A stretch of DNA of 64,000 nt from Burkholderiales bacterium (GTDB lineage: Bacteria > Pseudomonadota > Gammaproteobacteria > Burkholderiales > Burkholderiaceae_E). The number at the start of each line of letters is the position of its first letter. The stretch's first letter is position 1. Below, piece by piece: positions 8,479 through 17,892 of this stretch. The translations under genes were made by a program, and so were the position numbers. The notes beneath the pieces were generated by a model. It did not search any database. It was given only the letters and a program-made list of their open reading frames with translations, and had not been told where the DNA came from. The DNA is taken from assembly GCA_027487815.1 (NCBI GenBank), contig JAIYCW010000067.1:247032-311031 (forward strand). The letters are read 5' to 3'.

Positions 8479-9107
8479 GCACTATGCTCGAAGCGAAATA
8501 TCAAGGCCCCGAGCTCAATGAGGTCGTTGTGAGCGAGCGGATAAGCCATCAACCCGATGGGCTCTCCGTTGATCATTGGAGGGCTTGGCCCTTCCAGGTG
8601 GGTGAGGTAGTAGCCACTGGATCGGCGCCGGATGACCGCCACATGCGGGCCAGCTCCGCCGATGCTGGTAATGGCCCGGTCCAGTGCAATGGTTTTGCCG
8701 GACTGTGGGCCATTCATGGTTTCAAGCAGCCCCACGCTCGGGGCCGGCTCATCAGTTTTGAAAGCCCGTTTACGCTTGGGCCCGGCAGGCTCTTCAATTC
8801 GCACTTCGAAGCGCAATTGGTAAACGCCGATCTGGATCAGGTCACCATGCACAAGACTGGCCTGGTTGATCGCCTGACCATTCACAAATACGCCATTACG
8901 ACTGCGCAAATCCCGCAAGATGCGACGATCGGCTTCAAGGCTCAAGGATGCGTGCTCGCCGCTTACCGTGAGGTCATCCAGGGCGATATCACAATAGGGC
9001 CGACGACCGATGACCATGATCGGCTTGCTCAGCTCGACCGAGCGCAAGACCAAGTTGCCAGAAGAGAGGATGAGGGTTTCTCGCCCTCGCGTCAGATGGC
9101 TCTGCAT
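8475..9107 (-). CDS. Double FHA-domain protein
   Basis: A 210-residue cytoplasmic protein with two forkhead-associated domains, which usually bind phosphothreonine. The first (about residues 20-100) has the full signature: GRRPYCDI, SGEHASL and RSRNGVFVNG. The second (about 125-207) is weaker, with only IGGAGPHVAVIRRRSSGYYL, PPMINGEPI and NDLIELG, so its phosphopeptide pocket may be altered. The gene starts 11 bp after the phosphatase gene and overlaps the cyclase by 4 bp. A reasonable inference is that it recruits a phosphorylated partner to the cyclase or phosphatase. No Ser/Thr kinase is in the window. Confidence 0.88.
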   Translation of the reverse strand: MQSHLTRGRETLILSSGNLVLRSVELSKPIMVIGRRPYCDIALDDLTVSGEHASLSLEADRRILRDLRSRNGVFVNGQAINQASLVHGDLIQIGVYQLRFEVRIEEPAGPKRKRAFKTDEPAPSVGLLETMNGPQSGKTIALDRAITSIGGAGPHVAVIRRRSSGYYLTHLEGPSPPMINGEPIGLMAYPLAHNDLIELGALIFRFEHSA

Positions 9108-9118
9108 ATTATGCAGCC

Positions 9119-10024
9119 TTAGGCGCAGATAAGAAGTGCTGTGACGTTGTCGAGCCCGCCGGCTTGAAGCGCAAGATCAACTAGTGCACCGACTTGTTGC
9201 GCAGGAGCGCCTCGATGCAAGCAAAGAACCCGGTGAATCAGGGATTCCGCAACCAAGTCTGATAATCCGTCGCTGCACATCAGCAAACTCTCGCCCGGAG
9301 CCAGGCTCACCTGGCATACATCGGCTTGCACACTAGGCTCGATGCCCAGCGCCCGAGTCAACACCCCACGCATCGGATAGGCTCGCAATTGGCGCTGGGT
9401 CATGGCTCCGCTATCGAGCATGGCCTGCCCGAGCGAATGGTCGCGGGTCAGGCGTTCCAATCTGTCTGGCTTAACGAGGTAGGCTCTTGAGTCACCCACA
9501 TGGCCAACCAGCCATTGGTTGGCAACGAGATGCCAGGCAACAACCACGGTGGTGCCCATACCCAGACACTCAGGGCGTCGAGCAGCTGCACTTCGTATTG
9601 CTAAGTTAGCCTGCGCTATGGCCTGGCTGAGCCTGTCTGAACGCACTGCCACTTGGCCATGCTCCGGCTCAGAATCAACCAGAGCGGAAGCAATGGTGTT
9701 GATCGCAATCTGGCTTGCGATCTCGCCGGCGTTGTATCCGCCCATGCCGTCGGCAAGTACTAGCAAGCGACCATGGGAACCGACCAGCCAGGAATCTTCA
9801 TTATGAGCGCGAGCCAACCCGGTGTCGGACTCGGCCGCCCAGCGGTATATCAAACGGCCGGAGTCTTCAGAATGGCTGGATAAACCCGCAAACGTTTGAC
9901 CGTCCGCCGCGCTGTGGGCGGCAATTCGCTCAACAACGTCGGCGTCGAGATAAGGCGGAACCACCGGCCTTGCGACCGTGTGCGAACCTGCCATGGATAC
10001 CGAAATAACACTTGAAGACCCCAT
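9119..10024 (-). CDS. PP2C-family serine/threonine protein phosphatase
   Basis: A 301-residue PP2C (PPM) phosphatase with a roughly 60-residue extra N-terminus. Metal-site motifs are in order: ARAHNEDSWLV (near residue 75), LADGMGGYNAGEIAS (near 91), MCSDGLSDL (near 250) and LDNVTALLI at the C-terminus. It is cytoplasmic, with no membrane segment. It is the first gene of the phosphatase-FHA-cyclase-phosphodiesterase operon and should remove phosphate from Ser/Thr of the FHA ligand, or of components regulated by cAMP; that link is inferred. A second Met at residue 11 is an alternative start. Confidence 0.9.
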   Translation of the reverse strand: MGSSSVISVSMAGSHTVARPVVPPYLDADVVERIAAHSAADGQTFAGLSSHSEDSGRLIYRWAAESDTGLARAHNEDSWLVGSHGRLLVLADGMGGYNAGEIASQIAINTIASALVDSEPEHGQVAVRSDRLSQAIAQANLAIRSAAARRPECLGMGTTVVVAWHLVANQWLVGHVGDSRAYLVKPDRLERLTRDHSLGQAMLDSGAMTQRQLRAYPMRGVLTRALGIEPSVQADVCQVSLAPGESLLMCSDGLSDLVAESLIHRVLCLHRGAPAQQVGALVDLALQAGGLDNVTALLICA

Positions 10025-10120
10025 GGGTCTGATTGTGAGCAGGCTTTGAGCGGGAGCCGAGGAACTTTGTCATCAACGGCTCCGATCATCCGCTCGACGG
10101 CGAATGGCACGCTGCCCGGT

Positions 10121-10834
10121 CTAGGCGAGCGCCTCACCATGAGTGCGCCGCATCAACATCAACTTTCCAATCCCGACCACCACAATGGCGCCGATCACGC
10201 CACACACGGTTGCAAGGGTGGACTCGCTAAGCCCGGTAGATTGACTTAACCCGTGGACAATTTCGACTAGGGCTGGGTCGTCAATCACGATTTCGCCTGC
10301 AATAAATCCCAACAAGCCAGCGCCGAACCATACGATTAACGGAAAGCGTTCGATGACCTTGAGAAGCAAAGTGCTGCCGAAAATCACCAGGGGAATGCTG
10401 ACTGCAAGGCCCAGGACAAGCAAAGTGGTACTACCCTTGGCCGCTGCCGCCACAGCAATCACGTTATCCAGGCTCATGACCAGGTCGGCGATCAGAATTG
10501 TGCGCACCGCAGCAAACATGCCTTTGGTGTCCCCTTCGCCCCCAGCCGCAATCTCATCTTCCGGTAAAAGCAGCGAAACGCCGATATAGAGCAGCAATCC
10601 TGCGCCAACTACCTTGATCCACGCCATCCGGAGAAGCTGGGCAGCCACCACGGTGAGCGCTATCCGCATGACAATCGCGGCTCCGGATCCGATCATGATT
10701 GCCCGCTTTTGTTGAGCCGGTGGCAGAGCACGGGCGGCCATGGCGATAACAACCGCGTTATCTCCCGACAACAAAATGTTGACCCAGATAATCTGCGCCA
10801 ACGCCAACCAAAAGACTGCGGTACCGAGTTCCAT
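10121..10834 (-). CDS. TerC-family integral membrane protein
   Basis: A 237-residue polytopic inner-membrane protein of the TerC family with about seven membrane helices. Conserved acidic motifs in membrane segments are visible: NILLSGDNAVVIAMAAR (near residue 19) and DLVMSLDNVIAVAAAAKG (near 115). Some relatives (for example Alx and YkoY) take part in manganese export or in metal loading of exported enzymes; others are linked to tellurite resistance. The 130 bp upstream contain no clear yybP-ykoY type riboswitch, so control is unknown. It is separated from the phosphatase operon by about 96 bp and from sucD by 131 bp. Confidence 0.88.
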   Translation of the reverse strand: MELGTAVFWLALAQIIWVNILLSGDNAVVIAMAARALPPAQQKRAIMIGSGAAIVMRIALTVVAAQLLRMAWIKVVGAGLLLYIGVSLLLPEDEIAAGGEGDTKGMFAAVRTILIADLVMSLDNVIAVAAAAKGSTTLLVLGLAVSIPLVIFGSTLLLKVIERFPLIVWFGAGLLGFIAGEIVIDDPALVEIVHGLSQSTGLSESTLATVCGVIGAIVVVGIGKLMLMRRTHGEALA

Positions 10835-10965
10835 GTTGCATCCCCGTGCAAATCGCCTGCAGGTCTATTCCCGCAGGATTTATACGGGTATTGTCACCCT
10901 AAACCGAGCAAAGTGGAAGGCTGAATTCGCCAATCCGCCCCTGCGGGTTTCCACAGGTCGGGCGA

Positions 10966-11847
10966 TCAAAGTACGGATTTAAGCAGCTTGCCCATCTCGG
11001 AAGGGTTTTTCGTGGTCTTGATGCCGCATGCTTCCATGATTTCAAGCTTGGCCTGGGCTGTGTCGGCACCGCCAGAAATCAAGGCACCTGCATGGCCCAT
11101 GCGCTTGCCTGGGGGCGCGGTGACGCCAGCGATAAAGCCCACCACCGGCTTTTTCATGTTGTCTTTAGCCCAGATCGCAGCATTAACCTCATCGGGTCCG
11201 CCAATCTCGCCAATCATGATGACGGCATCGGTGTCCGGATCATCGTTAAACATTTTCAGCACATCAATGTGCTTCAAGCCATTGATCGGATCGCCACCAA
11301 TGCCCACAGCGCTCGACTGACCCAGGCCCAGTTCAGTCACCTGTCCAACCGCTTCATACGTCAGCGTGCCCGAGCGAGACATGATGCCGATACGGCCTTT
11401 GCGATGGATATGACCCGGCATGATGCCAATCTTGATTTCCTCGGGGGTGATCAACCCTGGGCAGTTCGGGCCGAGGAGCAGAGTCTTGCGATTCTCTTTG
11501 CGCATCCGGTCACGTACGACCATCATGTCGCGCACTGGAATGCCTTCAGTAATGCAGATCACAAGGTCCAGATCAGCACTCACCGCTTCCCAGATTGCAT
11601 CAGCCGCGCCAGCCGGTGGCACGTAGATCACAGAGACCGTGGCGCCTGTCGCCTGCTTGGCGGCAGCAACACTTGCGAAAATCGGCACGCCTTCAAAATC
11701 CTCACCAGCCTTCTTGGGGTTCACACCCGCCACAAAGCAGTTTTTGCCGTTGGCGTATTCGCGGCACATCCGGGTGTGGAACTGGCCAGTTTTTCCAGTG
11801 ATACCCTGGGTGATGACCTTGGTGTCACGATTGATCAAAATACTCAT
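10966..11847 (-). CDS. sucD: Succinyl-CoA ligase, alpha subunit
   Basis: This 293-residue subunit of succinyl-CoA synthetase binds CoA and carries the phosphorylated His of the TCA-cycle step succinyl-CoA + Pi + NDP to succinate + NTP + CoA. Typical blocks are the N-terminal [14 protein letters not shown], the central [18 protein letters not shown], and the active-site block [14 protein letters not shown] near the C-terminus. Length is normal for the family. It follows sucC on the same strand after 78 bp. The start at 11847 ([11 protein letters not shown]) is the family start. Confidence 0.98.
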   Translation of the reverse strand: MSILINRDTKVITQGITGKTGQFHTRMCREYANGKNCFVAGVNPKKAGEDFEGVPIFASVAAAKQATGATVSVIYVPPAGAADAIWEAVSADLDLVICITEGIPVRDMMVVRDRMRKENRKTLLLGPNCPGLITPEEIKIGIMPGHIHRKGRIGIMSRSGTLTYEAVGQVTELGLGQSSAVGIGGDPINGLKHIDVLKMFNDDPDTDAVIMIGEIGGPDEVNAAIWAKDNMKKPVVGFIAGVTAPPGKRMGHAGALISGGADTAQAKLEIMEACGIKTTKNPSEMGKLLKSVL

Positions 11848-11925
11848 TGCTCAAGTCCTGTTATCTATCATTGGATCGCCAGCCTCGGGGAAAGACGCTC
11901 GCGACAGGGAGTTCGGTGGATTTGC

Positions 11926-13092
11926 TTACTTGCCGGCTGCAGCTGCCACGACTTTTTCAGCCGCCTCAGCCATGGTGTTTGCCGAAATAATGGGCAAACC
12001 GGACTCAGCAATCATTTTCTTGCCGAGATCCTCATTGGTGCCCTTCATGCGAACCACCAACGGCACACTCAGCCCCACTGCTTTTGAAGCCACAATCAAG
12101 CCTTCGGCAATCGTGTCGCAACGCATAATGCCGCCAAAGATGTTGACCAAGATGGCTTTCAGGCCTGGATTGCGCATCATGATCTTGAAGGCTTCGGTCA
12201 CCTTTTCTGCAGTTGCGCCGCCGCCCACATCCAGGAAGTTGGCGGGTTCACCGCCAAACAACTTGATGGTGTCCATGGTCGCCATGGCCAAGCCTGCGCC
12301 GTTAACCAGGCAGCCGATATTGCCATCAAGCTGGATGTAAGCAAGATCAAACTTGCTGGCCTCGATCTCGGCAGGATCCTCTTCATCAATATCGCGCATG
12401 GCCACGATATCCGGATGCCGGAATAACGCGTTGGAATCAAAGTTCAGCTTGGCATCCAGTGCGATGACCTTGCCATCACCAGTCAAAATCAAAGGGTTGA
12501 TCTCGGCGAGGGAAGCATCGGTTTCAAAGAATGCTTTGTAGAGCCCTTGCAGCACCTGACGCGCTTGCAGCAAGCTGGCAGGGGGCACGCCAATTTTGGA
12601 GGCTAGATCATCGGCCTCAGCATCGGTCAGACCAGCGGCTGGATCACAAAATATCTTATGAAGCTTTTCGGGAGTGTGCGCAGCCACTTCCTCAATATCC
12701 ATTCCGCCTTCGCTGGAGGCCATGACGCAGATCTTCTGGCTCATCCGGTCCAGAACTACGCCTACATAGAGCTCTTTCTTGATGTCAGCACCCTCTTCAA
12801 CAAGAAGGCGGCGAACTTTCTGGCCTTGTGGTCCGGTCTGATGCGTTTTGAGCATCATTCCGAGGATTGATGAAGCATGCGCCTTGACCTCGTCCATGGA
12901 GCGGGCAAGCTTCACACCGCCGCCTTTACCCCGGCCACCAGCATGAATCTGCGCCTTGACCACCCATACCGGGCCGCCCAGGGTGTTTGCAGCAGCGATG
13001 GCTTCATCGACGCTAAAACAAGCGATGCCGCGCGGCACTGGAACGCCGTAGCGCTTGAGAATTTCTTTGCCTTGGTACTCGTGGATTTTCAT
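11926..13092 (-). CDS. sucC: Succinyl-CoA ligase, beta subunit
   Basis: A 388-residue nucleotide- and substrate-binding subunit of succinyl-CoA synthetase, at the standard family length. It begins [18 protein letters not shown], carries an ATP-grasp domain ([17 protein letters not shown] near residue 46, ALDAKLNFD near 213) and a C-terminal CoA-ligase domain ([19 protein letters not shown]). Together with sucD it forms a two-gene operon. The upstream 116 bp include a perfect 9-bp inverted repeat annotated separately. Confidence 0.98.
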   Translation of the reverse strand: MKIHEYQGKEILKRYGVPVPRGIACFSVDEAIAAANTLGGPVWVVKAQIHAGGRGKGGGVKLARSMDEVKAHASSILGMMLKTHQTGPQGQKVRRLLVEEGADIKKELYVGVVLDRMSQKICVMASSEGGMDIEEVAAHTPEKLHKIFCDPAAGLTDAEADDLASKIGVPPASLLQARQVLQGLYKAFFETDASLAEINPLILTGDGKVIALDAKLNFDSNALFRHPDIVAMRDIDEEDPAEIEASKFDLAYIQLDGNIGCLVNGAGLAMATMDTIKLFGGEPANFLDVGGGATAEKVTEAFKIMMRNPGLKAILVNIFGGIMRCDTIAEGLIVASKAVGLSVPLVVRMKGTNEDLGKKMIAESGLPIISANTMAEAAEKVVAAAAGK

Positions 13093-13164
13093 GGTTCAAC
13101 CTGAACAAATCAGAAAGGAAAGGGAAGGAGGACGGCCAATGGGCTGCAGTTAAACAGCGAATCG

Positions 13165-13200
13165 GGCAAACCGCAATGGCCGGAAGTGTAACGGTTTGCC
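13165..13200. repeat. Inverted repeat between DUF2889 gene and sucC
   Basis: GGCAAACCG (13165-13173) and CGGTTTGCC (13192-13200) form a perfect 9-bp inverted repeat with an 18-base spacer. It starts 8 bases after the end of the DUF2889 gene and lies about 70 bp upstream of sucC. No T run follows on the minus strand, so it is either a weak terminator-like hairpin for the DUF2889 transcript or a protein-binding site at the sucCD promoter. Confidence 0.5.
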
Positions 13201-13208
13201 ACGGCAGG

Positions 13209-13799
13209 CTATACCGACGGAGTCGCTTTAGGCCGGTGCCAAACCGGGTAGTACTGGGCTACCGCGGGTCCTTCCGACGCCAAGGCGTGACAGCGATCAA
13301 TTTGAAAGGGACGCTTATCCGGATTGGCTTTGCGCATTTTTCCGGCCATGGCCTGCACCGCTGCTGTGGGCAAGACCCCGGCCAATTCGCTCATGTGGGT
13401 GCATCCCGCAGTGCCGCCAAGCCGCTCTTTAACGACCTGCCGAAACCCTTTAAGAAGATTGGCGCCTTCCAGCTTGGCATACGCCGGGTTGATGGACTCA
13501 CAAAAGCCAATATAGGGCACCGCTTCGGATAGCGTTTGACACTTGAGCACATTAAAACTTGAGTCAAATCGCAGCCTGAGCCACATGTCGTGCACCGGTT
13601 CGCCGGCTGGCCTAACACCCTGCGATAGCTTGACCTCAAAGGGCTTCACGTCCAGAAGATGGGCCTCAATCTCGAAGCTTCCGTCCTCCAGTTCGAACAC
13701 TTCCATCGTGATGGAGCGCCTATGGAGTGGCTTGCGGCCGGGATCAGGAGGGTGGAGAGGCATAAGAGACGAAGTGGGCAGAAAGATGCTGCATAGCAA
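13209..13799 (-). CDS. DUF2889 family protein
   Basis: A conserved proteobacterial protein of unknown function, 196 residues at the longest. The recognisable DUF2889 part starts about residue 30 (LHRRSITMEVFELEDG) and includes EAHLLDVKP, DMWLRLRFD and FRQVVKERLGG with C/H-containing GCTHMSEL. No signal peptide or membrane segment is seen. The first 20-30 residues do not look conserved, so the true start may be a later codon, possibly near the Met at 13709. It lies between sucC and recX on the same strand, with 27 bp to the recX stop. Confidence 0.75.
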   Translation of the reverse strand: MLCSIFLPTSSLMPLHPPDPGRKPLHRRSITMEVFELEDGSFEIEAHLLDVKPFEVKLSQGVRPAGEPVHDMWLRLRFDSSFNVLKCQTLSEAVPYIGFCESINPAYAKLEGANLLKGFRQVVKERLGGTAGCTHMSELAGVLPTAAVQAMAGKMRKANPDKRPFQIDRCHALASEGPAVAQYYPVWHRPKATPSV

Positions 13800-13826
13800 T
13801 AAAGTTTAGCAGACCGGCCGATGCGT

Positions 13827-14333
13827 CTACATCCCATCCTCTTCAGGAGCTAGACCCCGCGCTGCATCTTTCACCACACGACTCACCACCTCGCCAGGAA
13901 ATCCCCTTGCAATCAAATACCGGGCTTGTTTGCCTTTTTCGGCAAGGTCGCGAGGCGGCTCACCAAATCTCCTGCGCCACAATGCTTGGGCTCGTTCCAA
14001 CTCGCTGCCCTGCAAGGCTTGAATCACCGGCGCGGTTTCAGCCGCATTCAAGCGATGCTCGCCCAGCTCCATTGCGATCGCACGCGAGCCCAGTTTGATA
14101 CCACGCCTGCGAGCAAGGCTCTCTGCAAATCTGGCGTTGGAAAGAAAGCCCAAGCGCCGGAACTCTTCCACAACCGCTTGGACCTGCTCGGGCTCATCAG
14201 TAAAACGAGCCAGCTTTTGGGCCAGCTCGTATTCACTATGCTCGCGCTGCGAAAGCAGCTTGAGCGCCCTGCCCTTAAGCGAGAGCGTTTGGCGCTTAGG
14301 CGGCCTGCTGCTCACCACCCACCGGACGCGCAT
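13827..14333 (-). CDS. recX: Recombination regulatory protein RecX
   Basis: RecX binds RecA and limits filament growth. The reading frame gives about 168 residues of three-helix repeats: [17 protein letters not shown] (about residues 16-32), a second repeat with [13 protein letters not shown], and the C-terminal [18 protein letters not shown]. The track-length start at 14366 would overlap recA by 71 bp. The ATG at 14333 has a GGGG stretch in front of it and is used here; two GTG codons at 14318 and 14315 are equally plausible starts. Overlap with recA implies co-transcription from the SOS promoter. Confidence 0.9.
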   Translation of the reverse strand: MRVRWVVSSRPPKRQTLSLKGRALKLLSQREHSEYELAQKLARFTDEPEQVQAVVEEFRRLGFLSNARFAESLARRRGIKLGSRAIAMELGEHRLNAAETAPVIQALQGSELERAQALWRRRFGEPPRDLAEKGKQARYLIARGFPGEVVSRVVKDAARGLAPEEDGM

Positions 14334-15357
14334 TGACCCCAAAGTGATCGCGAATTCGATTCTCAATCTCGATCGCCATTTCCGGGTGCTCTTTTAAATA
14401 CTCACGGGCATTGTCTTTTCCCTGACCGATCCGGGTGCCTGAATAGCTATACCAGGCACCAGATTTCTCCACCACATTGATCTCGGCACCCAGATCGATC
14501 ACCTCGCCAAGACGCGAAATGCCTTCGCCATACATGATGTCAAAGTTGGCCTGCTTGAACGGAGGCGCAACCTTATTCTTGACGACCTTGACCTTGGTTT
14601 CGGAGCCGGTGACTTCTTCACCTTTTTTAATCGAGCCGGTGCGACGAATATCCAGACGCACGGACGAATAAAACTTCAGGGCATTACCGCCAGTGGTGGT
14701 TTCGGGATTACCGAACATCACCCCAATCTTCATCCGAATCTGGTTGATGAAAATCACCAGGCAGTTGGTGCGCTTAATCGAGCCTGTGAGCTTACGCAGG
14801 GCCTGGGACATCAACCGCGCTTGCAGGCCTGGCAATGAATCGCCCATCTCGCCTTCGATTTCCGCCTTGGGGGTGAGCGCTGCGACCGAATCAATCACGA
14901 TGAGATCCACTGAGCCAGAACGCACCAGTGAATCCGTAATTTCGAGCGCCTGCTCGCCATTATCGGGCTGCGAAATCAGCAGCTCGGTAAGCTGAACACC
15001 AAGCCTGGCGGCATATTGAACATCTAGCGCATGCTCGGCATCGATGAACGCGCAGGTGCCGCCCATTTTTTGCATCTCTGCGATCACTTGGAGAGTAAGC
15101 GTGGTTTTACCCGAAGACTCTGGCCCGAAGATCTCAACAACACGGCCCCGGGGCAAACCGCCAATACCGAGTGCAATATCCAGACTTAAGGAGCCGGTGG
15201 AGATCACATCAATATCTTCAGCAACCTCGCCATCTGCCATCCGCATGACCGAGCCTTTGCCATACTGCTTTTCGATTTGTGACAGTGCTGCAGCAAGAGC
15301 CTTGGCTTTTTCAGCTTTGGCCAGTTTTCCATCTTCTATCTTCACGACCTTCTCCAT
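14296..15357 (-). CDS. recA: Recombinase A
   Basis: The central homologous recombination ATPase and SOS coprotease, 353 residues, the usual length. Walker A is GPESSGKT (residues 78-85), the Walker B region is [12 protein letters not shown], and DNA-binding loop 2 includes [16 protein letters not shown]. The N-terminus ([14 protein letters not shown]) is slightly longer than in Escherichia coli. A LexA-type site lies 45-60 bp upstream of the start. recX overlaps its 3' end. Confidence 0.99.
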   Translation of the reverse strand: MEKVVKIEDGKLAKAEKAKALAAALSQIEKQYGKGSVMRMADGEVAEDIDVISTGSLSLDIALGIGGLPRGRVVEIFGPESSGKTTLTLQVIAEMQKMGGTCAFIDAEHALDVQYAARLGVQLTELLISQPDNGEQALEITDSLVRSGSVDLIVIDSVAALTPKAEIEGEMGDSLPGLQARLMSQALRKLTGSIKRTNCLVIFINQIRMKIGVMFGNPETTTGGNALKFYSSVRLDIRRTGSIKKGEEVTGSETKVKVVKNKVAPPFKQANFDIMYGEGISRLGEVIDLGAEINVVEKSGAWYSYSGTRIGQGKDNAREYLKEHPEMAIEIENRIRDHFGVNARPVGGEQQAA

Positions 15358-15401
15358 GGCGGCGGCTCCTCATGACATTGTTTGAACGAGCCGCAAGAGT
15401 A

Positions 15402-15417
15402 CTGTATAAAATGTCAG
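15402..15417. promoter_or_regulatory. LexA (SOS) box of recA
   Basis: The minus strand reads CTGACATTTTATACAG, which fits CTG-N10-CAG, the core of the LexA operator. It sits 45 bp upstream of the recA start and contains a TATACA element that could be the -10 region, so bound LexA would block transcription. The site also lies just after the end of the cinA-like gene. Confidence 0.8.
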
Positions 15418-15438
15418 CTGTAAATCTATCCAGTTGGC

Positions 15439-15963
15439 CTAAGCCAAAAGTTCAGGGCTGGTGTCTGAGCCTAACCACATCCGGGCCCGAGCTAACGCGA
15501 AGCCCGCGCTAGCATGCCTCACCGCCGTTCGATCCCCTGCAAATAGCCGAGTGGCAGACTCGACGCGTTGGTCATCGGCCCAGGCAAAACACACCGTCCC
15601 CACCGGCTTATCCTCCGTGCCCCCGGTAGGCCCAGCAATCCCAGTCACTGCAATGGCCAGCTGACCCATACTATGGCGCAAAGCCCCCTGAGCCATAGCC
15701 CGCGCAACCGGCTCACTCACCGCACCAAATTCGCGAAGCAGATCGATCGGCACCCCCAGGGATTGGGCCTTGGCCGCATTGCTGTATGTGACAAAACCCC
15801 GTTCGAACCATGCGCTGGATCCGCCCCGCTCGGTCAGGAGCTGCGCAATCATTCCACCAGTGCACGACTCAGCAGTCACCAGGGCCACACTGCGAGCCCG
15901 GGCTAATTGCCCAAGCTCCCAGGCCGCCTCGACCAATTCTTCCCAGGTGATAGCAGAATTCAT
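15439..15963 (-). CDS. pncC: CinA C-terminal domain protein (nicotinamide-nucleotide amidase, PncC-like)
   Basis: A 174-residue stand-alone CinA C-terminal domain. Such proteins deamidate nicotinamide mononucleotide to nicotinate mononucleotide in pyridine nucleotide recycling. Seen motifs are TAESCTGGMIAQLLTE near the start, the tyrosine block VTYSNAAKAQSLGV, and GIAGPTGGTEDKPVGTV. The N-terminal COG1058 domain found in full CinA is absent. The ATG at 15963 overlaps the pgpA stop by four bases and is preferred over the longer frame to 16008. Last gene of the ribBX-to-cinA run. Confidence 0.92.
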   Translation of the reverse strand: MNSAITWEELVEAAWELGQLARARSVALVTAESCTGGMIAQLLTERGGSSAWFERGFVTYSNAAKAQSLGVPIDLLREFGAVSEPVARAMAQGALRHSMGQLAIAVTGIAGPTGGTEDKPVGTVCFAWADDQRVESATRLFAGDRTAVRHASAGFALARARMWLGSDTSPELLA

Positions 15964-16460
15964 AGAAACAGCGCCTTGCCCAAAGCCAGAACCAGCAAGC
16001 TGAAACATGCAGCAAGGAGATCGTCAGCCATAACACCCCAGCCCCCCGACACCTGCCGGTCAACCCATCGGATGGGAGGAGGTTTGACCACATCGAAAAA
16101 TCGGAACAACAAAAACGCGCTGAATTGCCAGCCGAATCCGTCCGGGGTGAGCCACAAGACCAGCCAGAACGCGATGATCTCGTCCCACACAATCGCACCG
16201 TGATCGGCAACACCCAGATCGTCTGCAGTGCGCGAGCAGGCCCAAATGCCGATCCAGACCCCAGCCGCGATGATTGCACCTTGCTGCCATGCGGTGAGCT
16301 TGTCGAGAGCGACCAGCCACACTCCCCAGGCCAAAAGTGTGCCTACCGTTCCGGGGGCAACTCCACTCAAACCACTACCCGCGCCAAGCGCCACCCAGCG
16401 CGATAAACGCGGGCGCATAAAGGCAAAATCAGGCTGATGCGTTGGATTCATAAACAGCAA
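15960..16460 (-). CDS. pgpA: Phosphatidylglycerophosphatase A
   Basis: An inner-membrane phosphatase of 166 residues that converts phosphatidylglycerophosphate to phosphatidylglycerol. It shows the PgpA pattern: SGLSGVAPGTVGTLLAWG near residue 34, the acidic pair in VWDEIIAFWLVL, and RFFDVVKPPPIRWVD, with four hydrophobic segments. The start is either 16460 or the Met at 16448. It lies 3 bp after thiL and overlaps the cinA-like gene, inside a compact housekeeping operon. Confidence 0.95.
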   Translation of the reverse strand: MLFMNPTHQPDFAFMRPRLSRWVALGAGSGLSGVAPGTVGTLLAWGVWLVALDKLTAWQQGAIIAAGVWIGIWACSRTADDLGVADHGAIVWDEIIAFWLVLWLTPDGFGWQFSAFLLFRFFDVVKPPPIRWVDRQVSGGWGVMADDLLAACFSLLVLALGKALFL

Positions 16461-16463
16461 TGT

Positions 16464-17417
16464 TCAGACAAAATGATCAAAGCCAGCTTGGCGAACCATG
16501 ATTTCATGCCCCCGGCCATCAAGCACCCGGACCCGCTCGCCAACCTCAACCTGGCCGACGCAGGCCAAGGGCAGGCCAAGCTGCTCGCCCAAAGCGGCAA
16601 TGGCCAAATGGTTTTCCGGCGCGGCGCAAAACAGCAACTCGTAATCATCACCTCCCGAAAGTACGCATTGCTGCTGCATCGCAAGATCAGCATCGCCGAG
16701 CGCGGCATGCTTGGGAATTCGTAACCAATCCAGTTGCATACCCACCCGCGAGCGCTCGCAGATATGGCCTGCGTCCTGCACCAGCCCATCGGAAATATCA
16801 ATCGCCGCGCGTGCCAGATGTTGCAAGCCCAGCCCCAGCAATACCCGAGGCTCGGGAATCTCCAGGCTATCGCGCAAAGCTTGTGCAGGCGCGAGCTTCT
16901 CATTTTGCAAAACATCAAGCGCCAGCGCAGCGCCGCCCAGTGAGCCACTGATCCACACCTCATCGCCGAGCTCGGCGCGGTCCCGCCGCAAGCCTGCGCC
17001 TAAAGGCAGCTCGCCCATAACAGTTATCGCGATAGTCAAAGGGCCCCGCGTTGTGTCGCCGCCCACCAGCTCACATTGATGCGCACACGCCAACCGATCC
17101 ATACCCGCACAAAACTGCCCCAGCCAGGCATCATCGCGTTGCGGCAAGGCAATACTTAAAGTGAAAGCGCGAGGCTTGGCTCCCATCGCAGCAAGGTCTG
17201 ATAGATTCACCGCAAGCGCCTTGTGCCCAAGGCGATCCGGTGCCACATCCGGGAAAAAATGTCGGCCGCTCACCAGCATATCGCTCGAGACGGCCCACTG
17301 CGCATCGGCCACCATCGGCAGTACCGCGCAATCATCTCCGATCCCCAAGGCCGCTTGACCGAGCCGCGCGCAGCGCATCTGCGCAAAATGCTCGCGAATC
17401 AACGCAAATTCACCCAC
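16464..17417 (-). CDS. thiL: Thiamine-monophosphate kinase
   Basis: ThiL phosphorylates thiamine monophosphate to thiamine diphosphate. The protein has the family blocks [12 protein letters not shown] at the N-terminus, [40 protein letters not shown] and the C-terminal [11 protein letters not shown]. The longer frame to 17471 runs far into nusB. The GTG at 17417 overlaps the nusB stop by 8 bp, starts right at the conserved N-terminus and gives a normal 317 residues, so it is chosen. It is part of ribH-nusB-thiL-pgpA-cinA. Confidence 0.95.
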   Translation of the reverse strand: MGEFALIREHFAQMRCARLGQAALGIGDDCAVLPMVADAQWAVSSDMLVSGRHFFPDVAPDRLGHKALAVNLSDLAAMGAKPRAFTLSIALPQRDDAWLGQFCAGMDRLACAHQCELVGGDTTRGPLTIAITVMGELPLGAGLRRDRAELGDEVWISGSLGGAALALDVLQNEKLAPAQALRDSLEIPEPRVLLGLGLQHLARAAIDISDGLVQDAGHICERSRVGMQLDWLRIPKHAALGDADLAMQQQCVLSGGDDYELLFCAAPENHLAIAALGEQLGLPLACVGQVEVGERVRVLDGRGHEIMVRQAGFDHFV

Positions 17418-17892
17418 GCGAACCAATCTCGGTAGGTCGCAACTTTGGGGCAAGCTTGTCGAGCACGCCATTCACATACTTGAACCCATCGGTGCCACCA
17501 AATGTCTTGGTGAGCTCAACCGCTTCATTAATCACCACCCGATAGGGAATCTCGGGATGCGCGCTTAGTTCATAGGCGCCAATCAGAATCGCCGCATGTT
17601 CCACCGGGCTCAGTTGCTCAAGGGGCCGATCCAGACAATCCACCAACGCGGCATGCAAGGTTTCACTCTGGCGCGGTATGGAATGCAGCAAGGCCTCGAG
17701 ATGCTCCATATCAGCCTTGGCATAATCCTCAAGATCGGCCAGCTGCGCCTGGATCGCACCGGTATCTTCTTTCGACACGAGCCATTGATACAAGCCTTGC
17801 AGTGCCAGCTCTCTCGAACGGCGACGAGCACTTTTGGGCTTGGGCGGGCGCGCGTTGGCTGTTTTGACTGGCTTATCCGGGGCGGCGTTCAT
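17410..17892 (-). CDS. nusB: Transcription antitermination factor NusB
   Basis: A 160-residue all-helical RNA-binding protein that joins NusE/S10 at boxA and is needed for rRNA antitermination. Family blocks are [16 protein letters not shown] (near residue 23), [31 protein letters not shown] and the C-terminal [13 protein letters not shown] [10 protein letters not shown]. It overlaps ribH by four bases (17889-17892). The pairing ribH-nusB is very common in proteobacteria. Confidence 0.97.
   Translation of the reverse strand: MNAAPDKPVKTANARPPKPKSARRRSRELALQGLYQWLVSKEDTGAIQAQLADLEDYAKADMEHLEALLHSIPRQSETLHAALVDCLDRPLEQLSPVEHAAILIGAYELSAHPEIPYRVVINEAVELTKTFGGTDGFKYVNGVLDKLAPKLRPTEIGSRG

Noticed and set aside
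10835..10965. Possible yybP-ykoY manganese riboswitch upstream of terC
   Set aside because: TerC genes are often under this element, but the minus strand lacks the conserved GGGGAGUA and CUACAU loops.
11092..12087. 331-codon plus-strand frame over sucD and sucC
   Set aside because: It is antisense to two intact TCA-cycle genes and matches no family.
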